This document shows positions 1 through 5,050 of a stretch of 5,050 bases of DNA, one piece after another. Position numbers and translations under genes: made by a program. Every line of letters starts with the position of its first letter. Position 1 is the first letter of the stretch. The stretch is from Chloroflexota bacterium (GTDB lineage: Bacteria > Chloroflexota > Anaerolineae > B4-G1): positions 1 to 5,050 of the forward strand of contig QMOC01000240.1 of assembly GCA_003648085.1 (NCBI GenBank), read 5' to 3'. The notes beneath the pieces are model-generated. The model was given only the letters and a program-made list of their open reading frames with translations. It was not told the origin of the DNA and ran no database searches.

Positions 1-1
1 C

Positions 2-1081
2 GAGGACATGGGCAATCTGGCGTATGCGGCCTCTACCGCCAGCCAACTCGGCCGCGTGTGCCAACTCGCCGGCCGCCCCGCCGAGGCCGAATCCTGGGTC
101 CGCCGCGCGTTGGACGCTTTCCACGCGCTGGGCGACCGACGCTATGAGGCCGTCTGCGCCAACAACCTGGCCGCGCTCCTTTTGGACGTGGAGGCCCTGC
201 CGCCGGAGGAGCGCCCGGCCCCCTTCCGCGGCCGCGACCTCCTGGCCGAGGCGGAGGAGTACGCCCATCGAGCGCGGGAAATCCGCGAGGCGCTTGATGA
301 CCCCTCATCCGAGGTCTGGAAAACCTATGCCACGTTGGCTATTATCGCCAAGCGGCGGGGGCGGGCGGAGGAGGCCCGGGCCTGGCGGCGCAGGGAGCAG
401 GAGAGTTTCGCCGCTTTCGCGGGGGCGGAGGCGCAGTTGCCCCAATGGGTAGGGCCGGTCGTGGCCGCCGTCGTCGCGGCGTGTGAGGGAAGCGAGGAAG
501 CGAGGGGGGCGGTAGAGGAGGCACTACGACAGATGGCGGCCACCGAGGACTGGCGCAACCTGCCGCCCGTCATCCGCCGCATCCTCGCAGGCGAGCGAGA
601 CCTGGAAAGCCTGACGGATGGGCTGGATGCCTGGGATGCCCTCATCATCCGCCGCACCCTGGCGGCGCTGGAGGGGGGAGGCGCCGCCAGGCGGCGCTGG
701 GAGGCTCAACCCAGCGCCGGCTCTTCAGGCCGGCGCGGTGAGGTCCCGCCCAGCGTCGGCTCTTCAGACCGGCGCGAGGAAGGCCGGCGCGACCAGGACG
801 TGCTCACCCTCGACCAACTCTTCGCCCTCGTCGAGGCCGGCTGCCGGGGGGATGCCCAGGCCGGGCAACTGGCCTACAACATCGTCGCCCAGGCGCTCCA
901 GGCCCTCGCCGCCCCGCCGGAACTGCGCGCCCTGGGCCGCAGCCTGGAGCGCATCCTGGTGGGCATCCGTGGAGAGGACGCCCTGGAAGGGCTCCCCGCC
1001 GAACTCCGCCCGCCGGTGGAGGAACTCCTCCGCCGCCTCGAACCGGGCACAGAACAACACCGACCGACGCCTGACACTTGA
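2..1081 (+). CDS. TPR-repeat protein with duplicated C-terminal module (5' partial)
   Basis: The reading frame is open from the left edge. An ATG lies at position 8, but the upstream codons are also open and no ribosome binding site is visible, so the true start is probably outside the window. Numbering from that ATG, residues ~5-43, ~44-97 (with an inserted Pro-rich loop) and ~101-140 look like TPR helical hairpins, for example LGRVCQLAGRPAEAESWVRR followed by an ALDAFHALGD-type helix. Residues 151-222 and 270-345 appear to be two diverged copies of one alpha-helical module; both carry a RILxG motif and end in a Leu-rich helix finishing LE. A Gly/Ser/Arg/Pro-rich linker (223-269) joins them. 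No signal peptide or membrane segment is visible in the part seen. TPRs usually mediate protein-protein contacts; the partner is unknown, and a catalytic or ATPase domain could lie upstream. The last residues (TPDT) and the stop codon are encoded by the heptamer repeat, so the natural C-terminus may have been altered. It is separated from the next gene by 79 bp and is probably functionally unrelated to it. Confidence 0.75.
   Translation, partial: EDMGNLAYAASTASQLGRVCQLAGRPAEAESWVRRALDAFHALGDRRYEAVCANNLAALLLDVEALPPEERPAPFRGRDLLAEAEEYAHRAREIREALDDPSSEVWKTYATLAIIAKRRGRAEEARAWRRREQESFAAFAGAEAQLPQWVGPVVAAVVAACEGSEEARGAVEEALRQMAATEDWRNLPPVIRRILAGERDLESLTDGLDAWDALIIRRTLAALEGGGAARRRWEAQPSAGSSGRRGEVPPSVGSSDRREEGRRDQDVLTLDQLFALVEAGCRGDAQAGQLAYNIVAQALQALAAPPELRALGRSLERILVGIRGEDALEGLPAELRPPVEELLRRLEPGTEQHRPTPDT
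681..697. repeat. GC-rich perfect inverted repeat inside the TPR gene linker
   Basis: The arm gcgccgcc (681-688) and its exact reverse complement ggcggcgc (690-697) flank a single A. As RNA this could fold as a 7-bp stem with a 3-nt loop. It encodes part of the Ala/Arg-rich start of the linker between the two C-terminal modules. It could be simple GC-rich codon bias, but it lies just upstream of two further hairpin-forming repeats. Confidence 0.5.
710..787. repeat. Two in-frame 39-bp direct repeats, each a hairpin
   Basis: Copy 1 is 710-748 and copy 2 is 749-787. The first 28 bases match at 26 of 28 positions, while the remainder is diverged. The 39-bp period keeps frame and encodes a 13-residue repeat beginning PSAGSSGRRG and PSVGSSDRRE. 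Each copy contains an inverted repeat around the loop tcttcag. In copy 1, gcgccggc (714-721) pairs perfectly with gccggcgc (729-736). In copy 2 (753-760 with 768-775) the stem has one wobble and one end mismatch. An 11-base match to the right-hand part of copy 1 recurs at 781-791, suggesting a truncated third copy. The element sits entirely in the linker between the duplicated modules. It may be a short dispersed palindromic element or a local duplication. Confidence 0.75.
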
Positions 1082-1138
1082 CGTTTGACACTTGACGTTT
1101 GACGCTTGACGTTTGACGCTTGACGCCTGACTTTTGAC
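1069..1138. repeat. Heptamer tandem repeat, 10 units of consensus NYTTGAC
   Basis: Ten contiguous 7-bp units all end in TGAC: gcctgac, acttgac, gtttgac, acttgac, gtttgac, gcttgac, gtttgac, gcttgac, gcctgac, ttttgac. The central units alternate (A/G)CTTGAC with GTTTGAC, giving a 14-bp higher-order period. The 14-mers at 1076-1089 and 1090-1103 are identical, and 1104-1117 differs at one base. The array covers the last codons and stop (1079-1081) of the TPR gene and nearly the whole spacer to the Fe-S gene. Because 7 is not a multiple of 3 and every unit holds TGA, the array places stop codons in all three + frames. Short 7-bp tandem repeats between genes are known in several bacterial groups; the function here is unknown. 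Confidence 0.9.
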
Positions 1139-1143
1139 GCTCT

Positions 1144-1149
1144 GGAGGT
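1144..1149 (+). promoter_or_regulatory. Ribosome binding site for the GlcF-like gene
   Basis: GGAGGT lies directly after the heptamer array and 11 nt before GTG 1161. The spacing is somewhat long, but GTG 1161 is the only reasonable start. The in-frame TTG at 1134 lies inside the repeat with no Shine-Dalgarno sequence upstream, and no other start codon occurs before the first cysteine motif. Confidence 0.65.
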
Positions 1150-1160
1150 ACAACCCAACC

Positions 1161-2348
1161 GTGAACCAACCAACCACCGCACCCCAACGCTCCGCCGAGG
1201 AGGAGGCCCTCCACTGCATCCGCTGTGGAAAATGCCTCTCCGTCTGCCCGATCTACCGGGAGACGCTCATCGAGACGCTGTCGCCGCGCGGCCGGGTGGC
1301 CCTCTATCGCGCCACCGGCGAGGGCGACCTGAAGATCGGCGAGGTCTACGCCGACAAATTCTACACCTGCCTGATGTGCGAAGCCTGCCGGGAGACCTGC
1401 CCCAGCGGCGTCGCGCTGGACGCGATCCTCAACCGGGCCCGCGCCGACCTGGCCCACAGCGGCCTGCTGCCCCCATCGCTGCGGCGCTTGAGCGAGACCA
1501 TCGTCGCTGCGGGCAACATCTCCGGCGAGGAGAACGAACAACGCCTGGGCTGGACCGCCAACCTGGAAGCGAGGCCCATCGGCCTGGATCACGCCAGCCG
1601 GGCCGAGGTGGCCTACTTCGTCGGCTGCGTGTCGTCGCTCTTCCCGGCCAGTTACAGCATCCCTCAATCGCTGGTCGAGATCCTCGAGAAGGCCGGCCTC
1701 AACTATGCCCTTCTGGGCGGCGATGAGCGCTGCTGCGGCTATCCCCTTTTCCTCAACGGGGAGGCCGAGCGGGCCATGGAACTGGCGCGACACAACGTCG
1801 CGGCGGTGCGGGCCACCGGCGCGAGCAGAGTTGTGATGACCTGCCCCTCGTGCTATCATATGTGGAAATACATCTACCCCCAACTGCTCGACGACGGAGA
1901 GTTGGACGGCCTCGAGATCCTGCACGAAACGGAGATTCTGGCCGCGATGGCCCGCGAGGGACGACTGCGTTTCAAGCCCTGGCCGGTCACCGTGACCTAC
2001 CACGATTCGTGCGACCTGGGCCGCAAGAGCGGCATCTACGAACCCCCGCGCGAAGTGCTGCGGGCCATCCCCGAACTGGAGTTGGTCGAGATGGCCGACC
2101 ACCACGAGAATTCGCTCTGCTGCGGGGGCGGCGGCAACCTGGAGACCTACAACCGGGAGTTGGCCCAGGCGCTGCCCCGCCGCAGGTTACAGCAGGCCCA
2201 GGATGCAGGGGCCGGCTACATCGTCGTCTCCTGCCAGCAGTGCAAGCGCACCCTGGCCGGGGCCGCCCGCCGCGAGAGAGTGCGCCTCCGCGTGATGGAC
2301 CTGGCCGAGGTGGTGGCGCGACAACTTGAAGGAGAGAGCGATGCCTGA
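1161..2348 (+). CDS. GlcF-like Fe-S subunit of a 2-hydroxyacid oxidase
   Basis: This encodes a 395-residue (Fe-S)-binding protein, close to the ~400 residues usual for GlcF. It is the predicted electron-transfer subunit that takes electrons from the flavoprotein encoded next and passes them towards the quinone pool or another acceptor. Two ferredoxin-type [4Fe-4S] motifs are complete: CIRCGKCLSVCP (Cys19, 22, 25, 29) and CLMCEACRETCP (Cys70, 73, 76, 80). A PRGRVAL segment between them is typical of GlcF. Two CCG (cysteine-rich) domains follow, each with all its cysteines. The first has Cys157, CCG at 191-193 and CPSC at 228-231; the second has Cys284, CCG at 320-322 and CQQC at 358-361. CCG domains are shared with HdrB/HdrD, LutA and related proteins. 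No signal peptide or membrane helix is visible, so it is probably cytoplasmic and peripherally membrane-associated. Start is GTG 1161, after GGAGGT. The stop overlaps the next gene by 8 bp, implying a two-subunit complex made in step. The substrate (glycolate, D-lactate or another 2-hydroxyacid) cannot be told from this subunit, so I give no symbol. Confidence 0.88.
   Translation: MNQPTTAPQRSAEEEALHCIRCGKCLSVCPIYRETLIETLSPRGRVALYRATGEGDLKIGEVYADKFYTCLMCEACRETCPSGVALDAILNRARADLAHSGLLPPSLRRLSETIVAAGNISGEENEQRLGWTANLEARPIGLDHASRAEVAYFVGCVSSLFPASYSIPQSLVEILEKAGLNYALLGGDERCCGYPLFLNGEAERAMELARHNVAAVRATGASRVVMTCPSCYHMWKYIYPQLLDDGELDGLEILHETEILAAMAREGRLRFKPWPVTVTYHDSCDLGRKSGIYEPPREVLRAIPELELVEMADHHENSLCCGGGGNLETYNRELAQALPRRRLQQAQDAGAGYIVVSCQQCKRTLAGAARRERVRLRVMDLAEVVARQLEGESDA
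2329..2334 (+). promoter_or_regulatory. Ribosome binding site and 8-bp overlap of the GlcF-like and GlcD-like genes
   Basis: AAGGAG lies inside the last codons of the Fe-S gene, 6 nt before ATG 2341. The start codon of the FAD gene and the TGA (2346-2348) of the Fe-S gene overlap within ATGCCTGA. This selects ATG 2341 over the in-frame TTG at 2326, which lacks such a site, and suggests translational coupling. Confidence 0.85.
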
Positions 2349-3741
2349 GCAGAACATCATTGACGAATTGAAATCCATCGTCGGCGAGCGGTACGTGCTG
2401 ACCGCGCCGGAGGACCTGGTGGCCTATTCCTACGATGCCACATTTACCTCCGCCAGGCCCAACCTGGTCGTGCTGCCCGGCAGCACACAGGAGGTCTCTG
2501 AGGTGCTCAAAGTGGCCAATCGAGAGGTGATCCCCGTCGTGCCCCGTGGGATGGGGACCGGCCTGGCGGCCGGCTCGATCCCTTTCAGCGGGGGGATCGT
2601 GCTGCCCCTGACCCGCATGGATCGCCTGCTGGAGATAGATCGCGACAACATGATGGCCACGGCCCAGGCCGGCATCATCACCTCGGAGTTGGCGGACGCC
2701 GTGGCCCGGGAGGGCTACTTCTACCCGCCGGACCCCACGAGCGACCACTACTCCACGCTCGGTGGCAACGTCGCCTGCAACGCCGGTGGCGCACGTTGCC
2801 TCAAGTACGGCATCACCGGCCACTACGTCATGGCCCTGGAGGTGGTCCTGGCCGACGGGCGGATCATGCGCGTGGGCGGCAAAGCGACCAAGAACGTCAC
2901 CGGCTACGACCTGGTGCACCTGCTGACTGGCTCCGAAGGCACACTGGCCGTTATCACCGAGGTGACGGTCAGGTTCATCGCCGCGCCCGAGACCACGCGC
3001 ACGGCCCAGGCGATCTTCCCCCGCCTGACCGACGCCGGCCAGGCCATCAACGCCGTCCTGGCCAGCGGTGCCAATCCCTCCATGGTGGAGATCATGGACG
3101 AGACGGCCATCAAGAGCGTGGAGGAGTACCTCCACATCGGGCTGCCCCTCGACGTCGAGGCCATCCTGCTCATCGAGACCGACGGCGACGAGGCGGACGC
3201 GATGCGGGGCATCGAGACCGCCGCCGAGATCTGCCGCCGGAACGGGGCCAGCGAGGTGCGCGTGGCCGCCACGCCGGAGGAGAGCGAGGAGATGTGGAAA
3301 GCGCGCAGTTCCATATCCGGCTCCCTGGGGCGCATCCGACCCAATAAACTGGGCGAGGATGTCACCGTGCCCCACAGCGCCGTCCCGGAGATGATCACTA
3401 GGATCAAGGAGATCTCGGCCAAGTGGGGCTTGCCCATCGTCATCTTCGGCCACGCCGGCGACGGCAACCTGCACCCCAACATCCTCTTCGACAAGCGCGA
3501 TCCGGATGAGATGCAGCGGGTCAAGGGAGTGGTGGGCGACCTCTTCCGTGCGGCGGTCGAACTGGGCGGCTCCCTCTCCGGAGAGCATGGGGTGGGGGTG
3601 CTCAAGCGCCCCTACCTGGAAATGGCTATGGGGCCGGTGGCCGTCGAGATGCAAAAGCGCATCAAGCGGGCCTGGGACCCCAACAACATCCTTAACCCCG
3701 GCAAGATCTTCCCGCCGGATCTTCCCAACAATCCGGGGTAG
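2341..3741 (+). CDS. GlcD-like FAD-binding 2-hydroxyacid oxidase/dehydrogenase
   Basis: This is a 466-residue flavoprotein of the GlcD/D-lactate dehydrogenase family, with an FAD-binding type 4 domain (PCMH fold) followed by an FAD-oxidase C-terminal domain. It should oxidise a 2-hydroxyacid (D-lactate, glycolate, 2-hydroxyglutarate or similar) to the 2-oxoacid and pass electrons to the Fe-S partner. Visible motifs are the FAD-binding loop PRGMGTGLAAGSIP (from residue ~68), DPTSDHYSTLGGNVACNAGG (131-150), TGSEGTLAVITEVT (from ~196), the metal-binding HAGDGNLHP (His371, His378) and SGEHGVG (Glu415, His416) near the active site. It ends with the NPNNILNPGKIF-type tail seen here as PNNILNPGKIF. 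It is about 30 residues shorter than E. coli GlcD, mainly at the N-terminus, which is common in the wider family. No signal peptide is seen. It overlaps the upstream Fe-S gene by 8 bp. A third GlcE-like subunit, a transporter and a regulator are absent from the window, so a two-component GlcD-GlcF enzyme is the simplest reading. The exact substrate is unresolved. Confidence 0.88.
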   Translation: MPEQNIIDELKSIVGERYVLTAPEDLVAYSYDATFTSARPNLVVLPGSTQEVSEVLKVANREVIPVVPRGMGTGLAAGSIPFSGGIVLPLTRMDRLLEIDRDNMMATAQAGIITSELADAVAREGYFYPPDPTSDHYSTLGGNVACNAGGARCLKYGITGHYVMALEVVLADGRIMRVGGKATKNVTGYDLVHLLTGSEGTLAVITEVTVRFIAAPETTRTAQAIFPRLTDAGQAINAVLASGANPSMVEIMDETAIKSVEEYLHIGLPLDVEAILLIETDGDEADAMRGIETAAEICRRNGASEVRVAATPEESEEMWKARSSISGSLGRIRPNKLGEDVTVPHSAVPEMITRIKEISAKWGLPIVIFGHAGDGNLHPNILFDKRDPDEMQRVKGVVGDLFRAAVELGGSLSGEHGVGVLKRPYLEMAMGPVAVEMQKRIKRAWDPNNILNPGKIFPPDLPNNPG

Positions 3742-3763
3742 GGGCCAGGTCTTGCACCTCCCC
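3741..3763 (+). other. Stem-loop immediately after the GlcD-like stop codon
   Basis: GGGG (3741-3744) and AGGT (3747-3750) can pair with ACCT (3756-3759) and CCCC (3760-3763), leaving a CC bulge and a CTTGC loop. It starts at the last base of the TAG stop. No T-run follows, so it is not a standard intrinsic terminator. It may stabilise or mark an mRNA 3' end, or be chance pairing in GC-rich DNA. Confidence 0.35.
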
Positions 3764-3770
3764 GCCACGG

Positions 3771-3804
3771 CTGAGACACTGAAATCAGGGCTTCAGTGTT
3801 TCAG
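3771..3804 (+). other. 13-bp stem-loop in the spacer before pckA
   Basis: The arm 3771-3783 (ctgagacactgaa) pairs with 3792-3804 (ttcagtgtttcag) over 13 bp. There is a single G-T wobble (3775/3800) and an 8-nt loop (3784-3791). It is far longer than expected by chance in a 119-bp spacer. The 3' arm also contains an 8-bp tandem repeat, ttcagtgt then ttcagtgg (3792-3807). No T-run follows the stem, so classical factor-independent termination is not supported. It could act as a 3' end stabiliser, a processing site, a protein-binding palindrome on DNA, or be a dispersed repeat. Confidence 0.6.
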
Positions 3805-3819
3805 TGGTTCTGGGAACGG

Positions 3820-3838
3820 CGCGGTAAACCATTACGCG
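3820..3838 (+). other. Weak bulged stem-loop upstream of the pckA ribosome binding site
   Basis: CGC (3820-3822) and GTAA (3824-3827) can pair with TTAC (3832-3835) and GCG (3836-3838) around the loop ACCA, with G3823 bulged. The seven pairs are short and could be chance. It lies 10 nt before the AAGGAGG site, so it would be in the leader of a pckA transcript. No riboswitch architecture is recognisable. Confidence 0.25.
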
Positions 3839-3848
3839 GCAACAAATT

Positions 3849-3855
3849 AAGGAGG
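3849..3855 (+). promoter_or_regulatory. Strong ribosome binding site for pckA
   Basis: AAGGAGG lies 5 nt before GTG 3861 and fixes that GTG as the start. No convincing -35/-10 pair was found in the 119-bp spacer, so whether pckA has its own promoter is undecided. Confidence 0.85.
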
Positions 3856-3860
3856 CCAAA

Positions 3861-5050
3861 GTGACGGAACCACCTCACAAAGAGAACCTGACCCAGGTTC
3901 TGCAACGACACCCAAACGTACTCTGTAACCCCGACCGCAGAACGATGATCCAGGCCGCGGTAGATAACAAGGAGGCTATCGTCGCTGCTAACGGCGCATT
4001 GGCGACGTGGACGCCCCCCGAATCCACCGGCCGCAGCCCCAAAGACACCTACATCGTGCGCCACCCGCAAAGTGAGGGAACCATTGACTGGGACTCCCCC
4101 AACAACATCCCGATGGAGCCCGACACCTTCGATATGCTGTTCGAGGACGCGCTGAAGACCCTCTTTCGGAAACCCCGACTGTACGTGACGGACCGGGTGG
4201 TGGGGGCGGACACCTCCTACGCCCTGCCCGTGCAAACGGTCTCGGACCAGGCGCTGACGGCGCTCTTCACCGACAACATGTTCCGCCCCGTGCCCGAGGA
4301 CATCGGGCGCAGTATCTTCGCCCACCGGGGCTTCACCCTCCTGGTCTGCCCCTACGACAAACTGAACCGCGTCCGCTACGAGGGTCGGCTGCGCAAACTC
4401 CCCGACGGCCAGACCTCGAACATGGCCGTGGCGATGGACTTCGACCGTATGCTCGGGGTCGTTTACGGTTCGGCCTACGGCGGCAGCGTCAAAAAACTCA
4501 TTTTCACCGTGATGAACTACATCCTACCCGGCGAGGGTATCCTGCCCCTCCACTGCTCGGCCAACGAGGGGCCGGGAGGTGACTGTGCGTTGCTCCTGGG
4601 GCTTTCCGGCACGGGCAAGACGACGCTTTCGGCCGACCCGCGCCGGGCGCTGCTGGGCGACGACGAGCACGGCTGGAGCGACAACGGCATCGCCAACTTC
4701 GAGAATGGATGTTACGCCAAGTTGATCAACCTGCGCCAGGAGAAGGAGCCGGAAATCTGGAACGCCGTCTTTCATGAGGCTCATTACCTGGACCACGGCG
4801 CTATCGTCGAGAACTGCATGATGTATCCCTGGGGCGTCTTCGATGTGGATGATGAGCGATATACCCCCAACTCCCGCGCTTCCTACCCGCTCTCCTTCCT
4901 GACCAATATTAAGATCTCCTCAATGAGCGGCCACCCCCGCACCATCCTCTTCCTGACCGCCGACGCCAACGGAGTCCTGCCCCCTGTCGCAAAACTGACG
5001 CCGGAGCAGGCGATGCTCTGGTTCCTGATGGGCTACACGAGCAAACTGGC
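3861..5050 (+). CDS. pckA: Phosphoenolpyruvate carboxykinase (ATP), 3' partial
   Basis: This enzyme catalyses oxaloacetate + ATP to PEP + ADP + CO2 in the cytoplasm, the entry step of gluconeogenesis from C4 acids. About 396 codons are present of the ~520-540 usual for the family; the C-terminal part lies beyond the window. The start is GTG 3861, after AAGGAGG. Key motifs are in family order: TGRSPKDTYIV (Arg58, substrate binding), YGGSVKK (Tyr206, Lys212 as metal ligand), LHCSAN (His231, metal ligand), the P-loop GLSGTGKTT (247-255, Lys253), LLGDDEHGW (264-272, metal/ATP-binding Asp267 and Asp268), Arg339 in the SRASYP segment, and FLTADANGVLPPVAKL. The GLSGTGKTT P-loop and overall layout match the ATP-dependent rather than the GTP-dependent family. 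Several usually conserved neighbours differ: YGGS for YGGE, FENGCYAK for FEGGCYAK, and TPNSR for TENTR. This suggests a divergent sub-branch with the catalytic set intact. The gene follows the 2-hydroxyacid oxidase operon after 119 bp, which fits growth on organic acids. Confidence 0.95.
   Translation, partial: MTEPPHKENLTQVLQRHPNVLCNPDRRTMIQAAVDNKEAIVAANGALATWTPPESTGRSPKDTYIVRHPQSEGTIDWDSPNNIPMEPDTFDMLFEDALKTLFRKPRLYVTDRVVGADTSYALPVQTVSDQALTALFTDNMFRPVPEDIGRSIFAHRGFTLLVCPYDKLNRVRYEGRLRKLPDGQTSNMAVAMDFDRMLGVVYGSAYGGSVKKLIFTVMNYILPGEGILPLHCSANEGPGGDCALLLGLSGTGKTTLSADPRRALLGDDEHGWSDNGIANFENGCYAKLINLRQEKEPEIWNAVFHEAHYLDHGAIVENCMMYPWGVFDVDDERYTPNSRASYPLSFLTNIKISSMSGHPRTILFLTADANGVLPPVAKLTPEQAMLWFLMGYTSKL

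Noticed and set aside
1134..1136. TTG at 1134 as the start of the Fe-S protein
   Set aside because: It is inside the tandem repeat, has no Shine-Dalgarno sequence, and adds nine residues not typical of the family. GTG 1161 follows GGAGGT.
1069..1138. CRISPR array
   Set aside because: The units are 7 bp and contiguous with no spacers, and no cas genes are present.
1120..1154. Promoter made of TTGAC units as -35 boxes with TACAAC (1149-1154) as -10
   Set aside because: Spacings from the TTGAC units to TACAAC are 9 or 23 nt, with only a weak CTGACT at 16 nt. The implied start site would fall on the GTG and exclude the visible ribosome binding site from the transcript.
804..2105. Minus-strand open frame of ~433 codons running through the heptamer array
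   Set aside because: It stays open only because the repeat has no stops on the minus strand and the flanking coding DNA is GC-rich. The VKRQ/SSVK-like stretch is repeat translation, and no domain is recognisable.
1987..3768. Long minus-strand open frame of ~593 codons
   Set aside because: It lies antisense to two well-supported oxidase genes. Its translation is His/Asp/Gly/Arg-rich with no family motifs, as expected of a shadow frame in GC-rich coding DNA.
3771..3810. Intrinsic terminator after the GlcD-like gene
   Set aside because: The stem is good, but it is AT/GC mixed and followed by tggttctggg rather than a T-run. It is kept only as a stem-loop of unknown role.
3805..3860. Promoter upstream of pckA
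   Set aside because: Candidate boxes such as TTTCAG and TAAACC are poor matches at wrong spacing. I could not support any pair.
1..5050. Mobile element, tRNA/rRNA gene, toxin-antitoxin or defence system
   Set aside because: No transposase, integrase, terminal inverted repeats, tRNA-like cloverleaf, or small toxin/antitoxin pair was seen on either strand.

Overview
This is a GC-rich, densely coding bacterial window with every convincing gene on the + strand. The layout is a 5'-truncated tetratricopeptide-repeat (TPR) protein, a heptamer tandem-repeat spacer, a two-gene flavin/iron-sulfur 2-hydroxyacid dehydrogenase operon (GlcF-like then GlcD-like), a 119-bp intergenic region rich in stem-loops, and the first ~396 codons of an ATP-type phosphoenolpyruvate carboxykinase (pckA) that runs off the right edge. 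I suspect a Chloroflexota genome (Anaerolineae or a relative). The reasons are the GC-rich codon use, the style of the TPR protein, the 7-bp repeats between genes, and the look of the GlcF/GlcD/PckA proteins. This is an inference from general familiarity, not a database match.

Region by region. Positions 2-1081 encode three TPR-like helical hairpins followed by two copies of an unrecognised ~70-residue C-terminal module. A linker holding short GC-rich palindromes and an in-frame 39-bp direct repeat joins the two modules. The stop codon of this gene lies inside a perfectly phased array of ten 7-bp units (1069-1138) that fills most of the gap to the next gene. Positions 1161-2348 and 2341-3741 overlap by 8 bp and are surely co-translated: an Fe-S protein with two [4Fe-4S] motifs and two CCG domains, and an FAD-binding oxidase. 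Positions 3742-3860 hold three potential stem-loops and a strong ribosome binding site. Positions 3861-5050 are pckA, with the P-loop, metal-binding and substrate-binding residues present.

Functionally, the GlcD/GlcF pair would oxidise a 2-hydroxyacid such as D-lactate or glycolate and pass electrons to the respiratory chain. If lactate is the substrate, the product is pyruvate. PckA makes PEP from oxaloacetate, so the neighbourhood is consistent with organic-acid use feeding gluconeogenesis. Whether pckA is co-transcribed with the oxidase genes cannot be decided from sequence alone. I see no new defence, mobile or biosynthetic system. The items most worth a second look are the repeat structures (heptamer array, palindromic linker repeats, intergenic hairpins), the duplicated module in the TPR protein, and the divergent residues in PckA.
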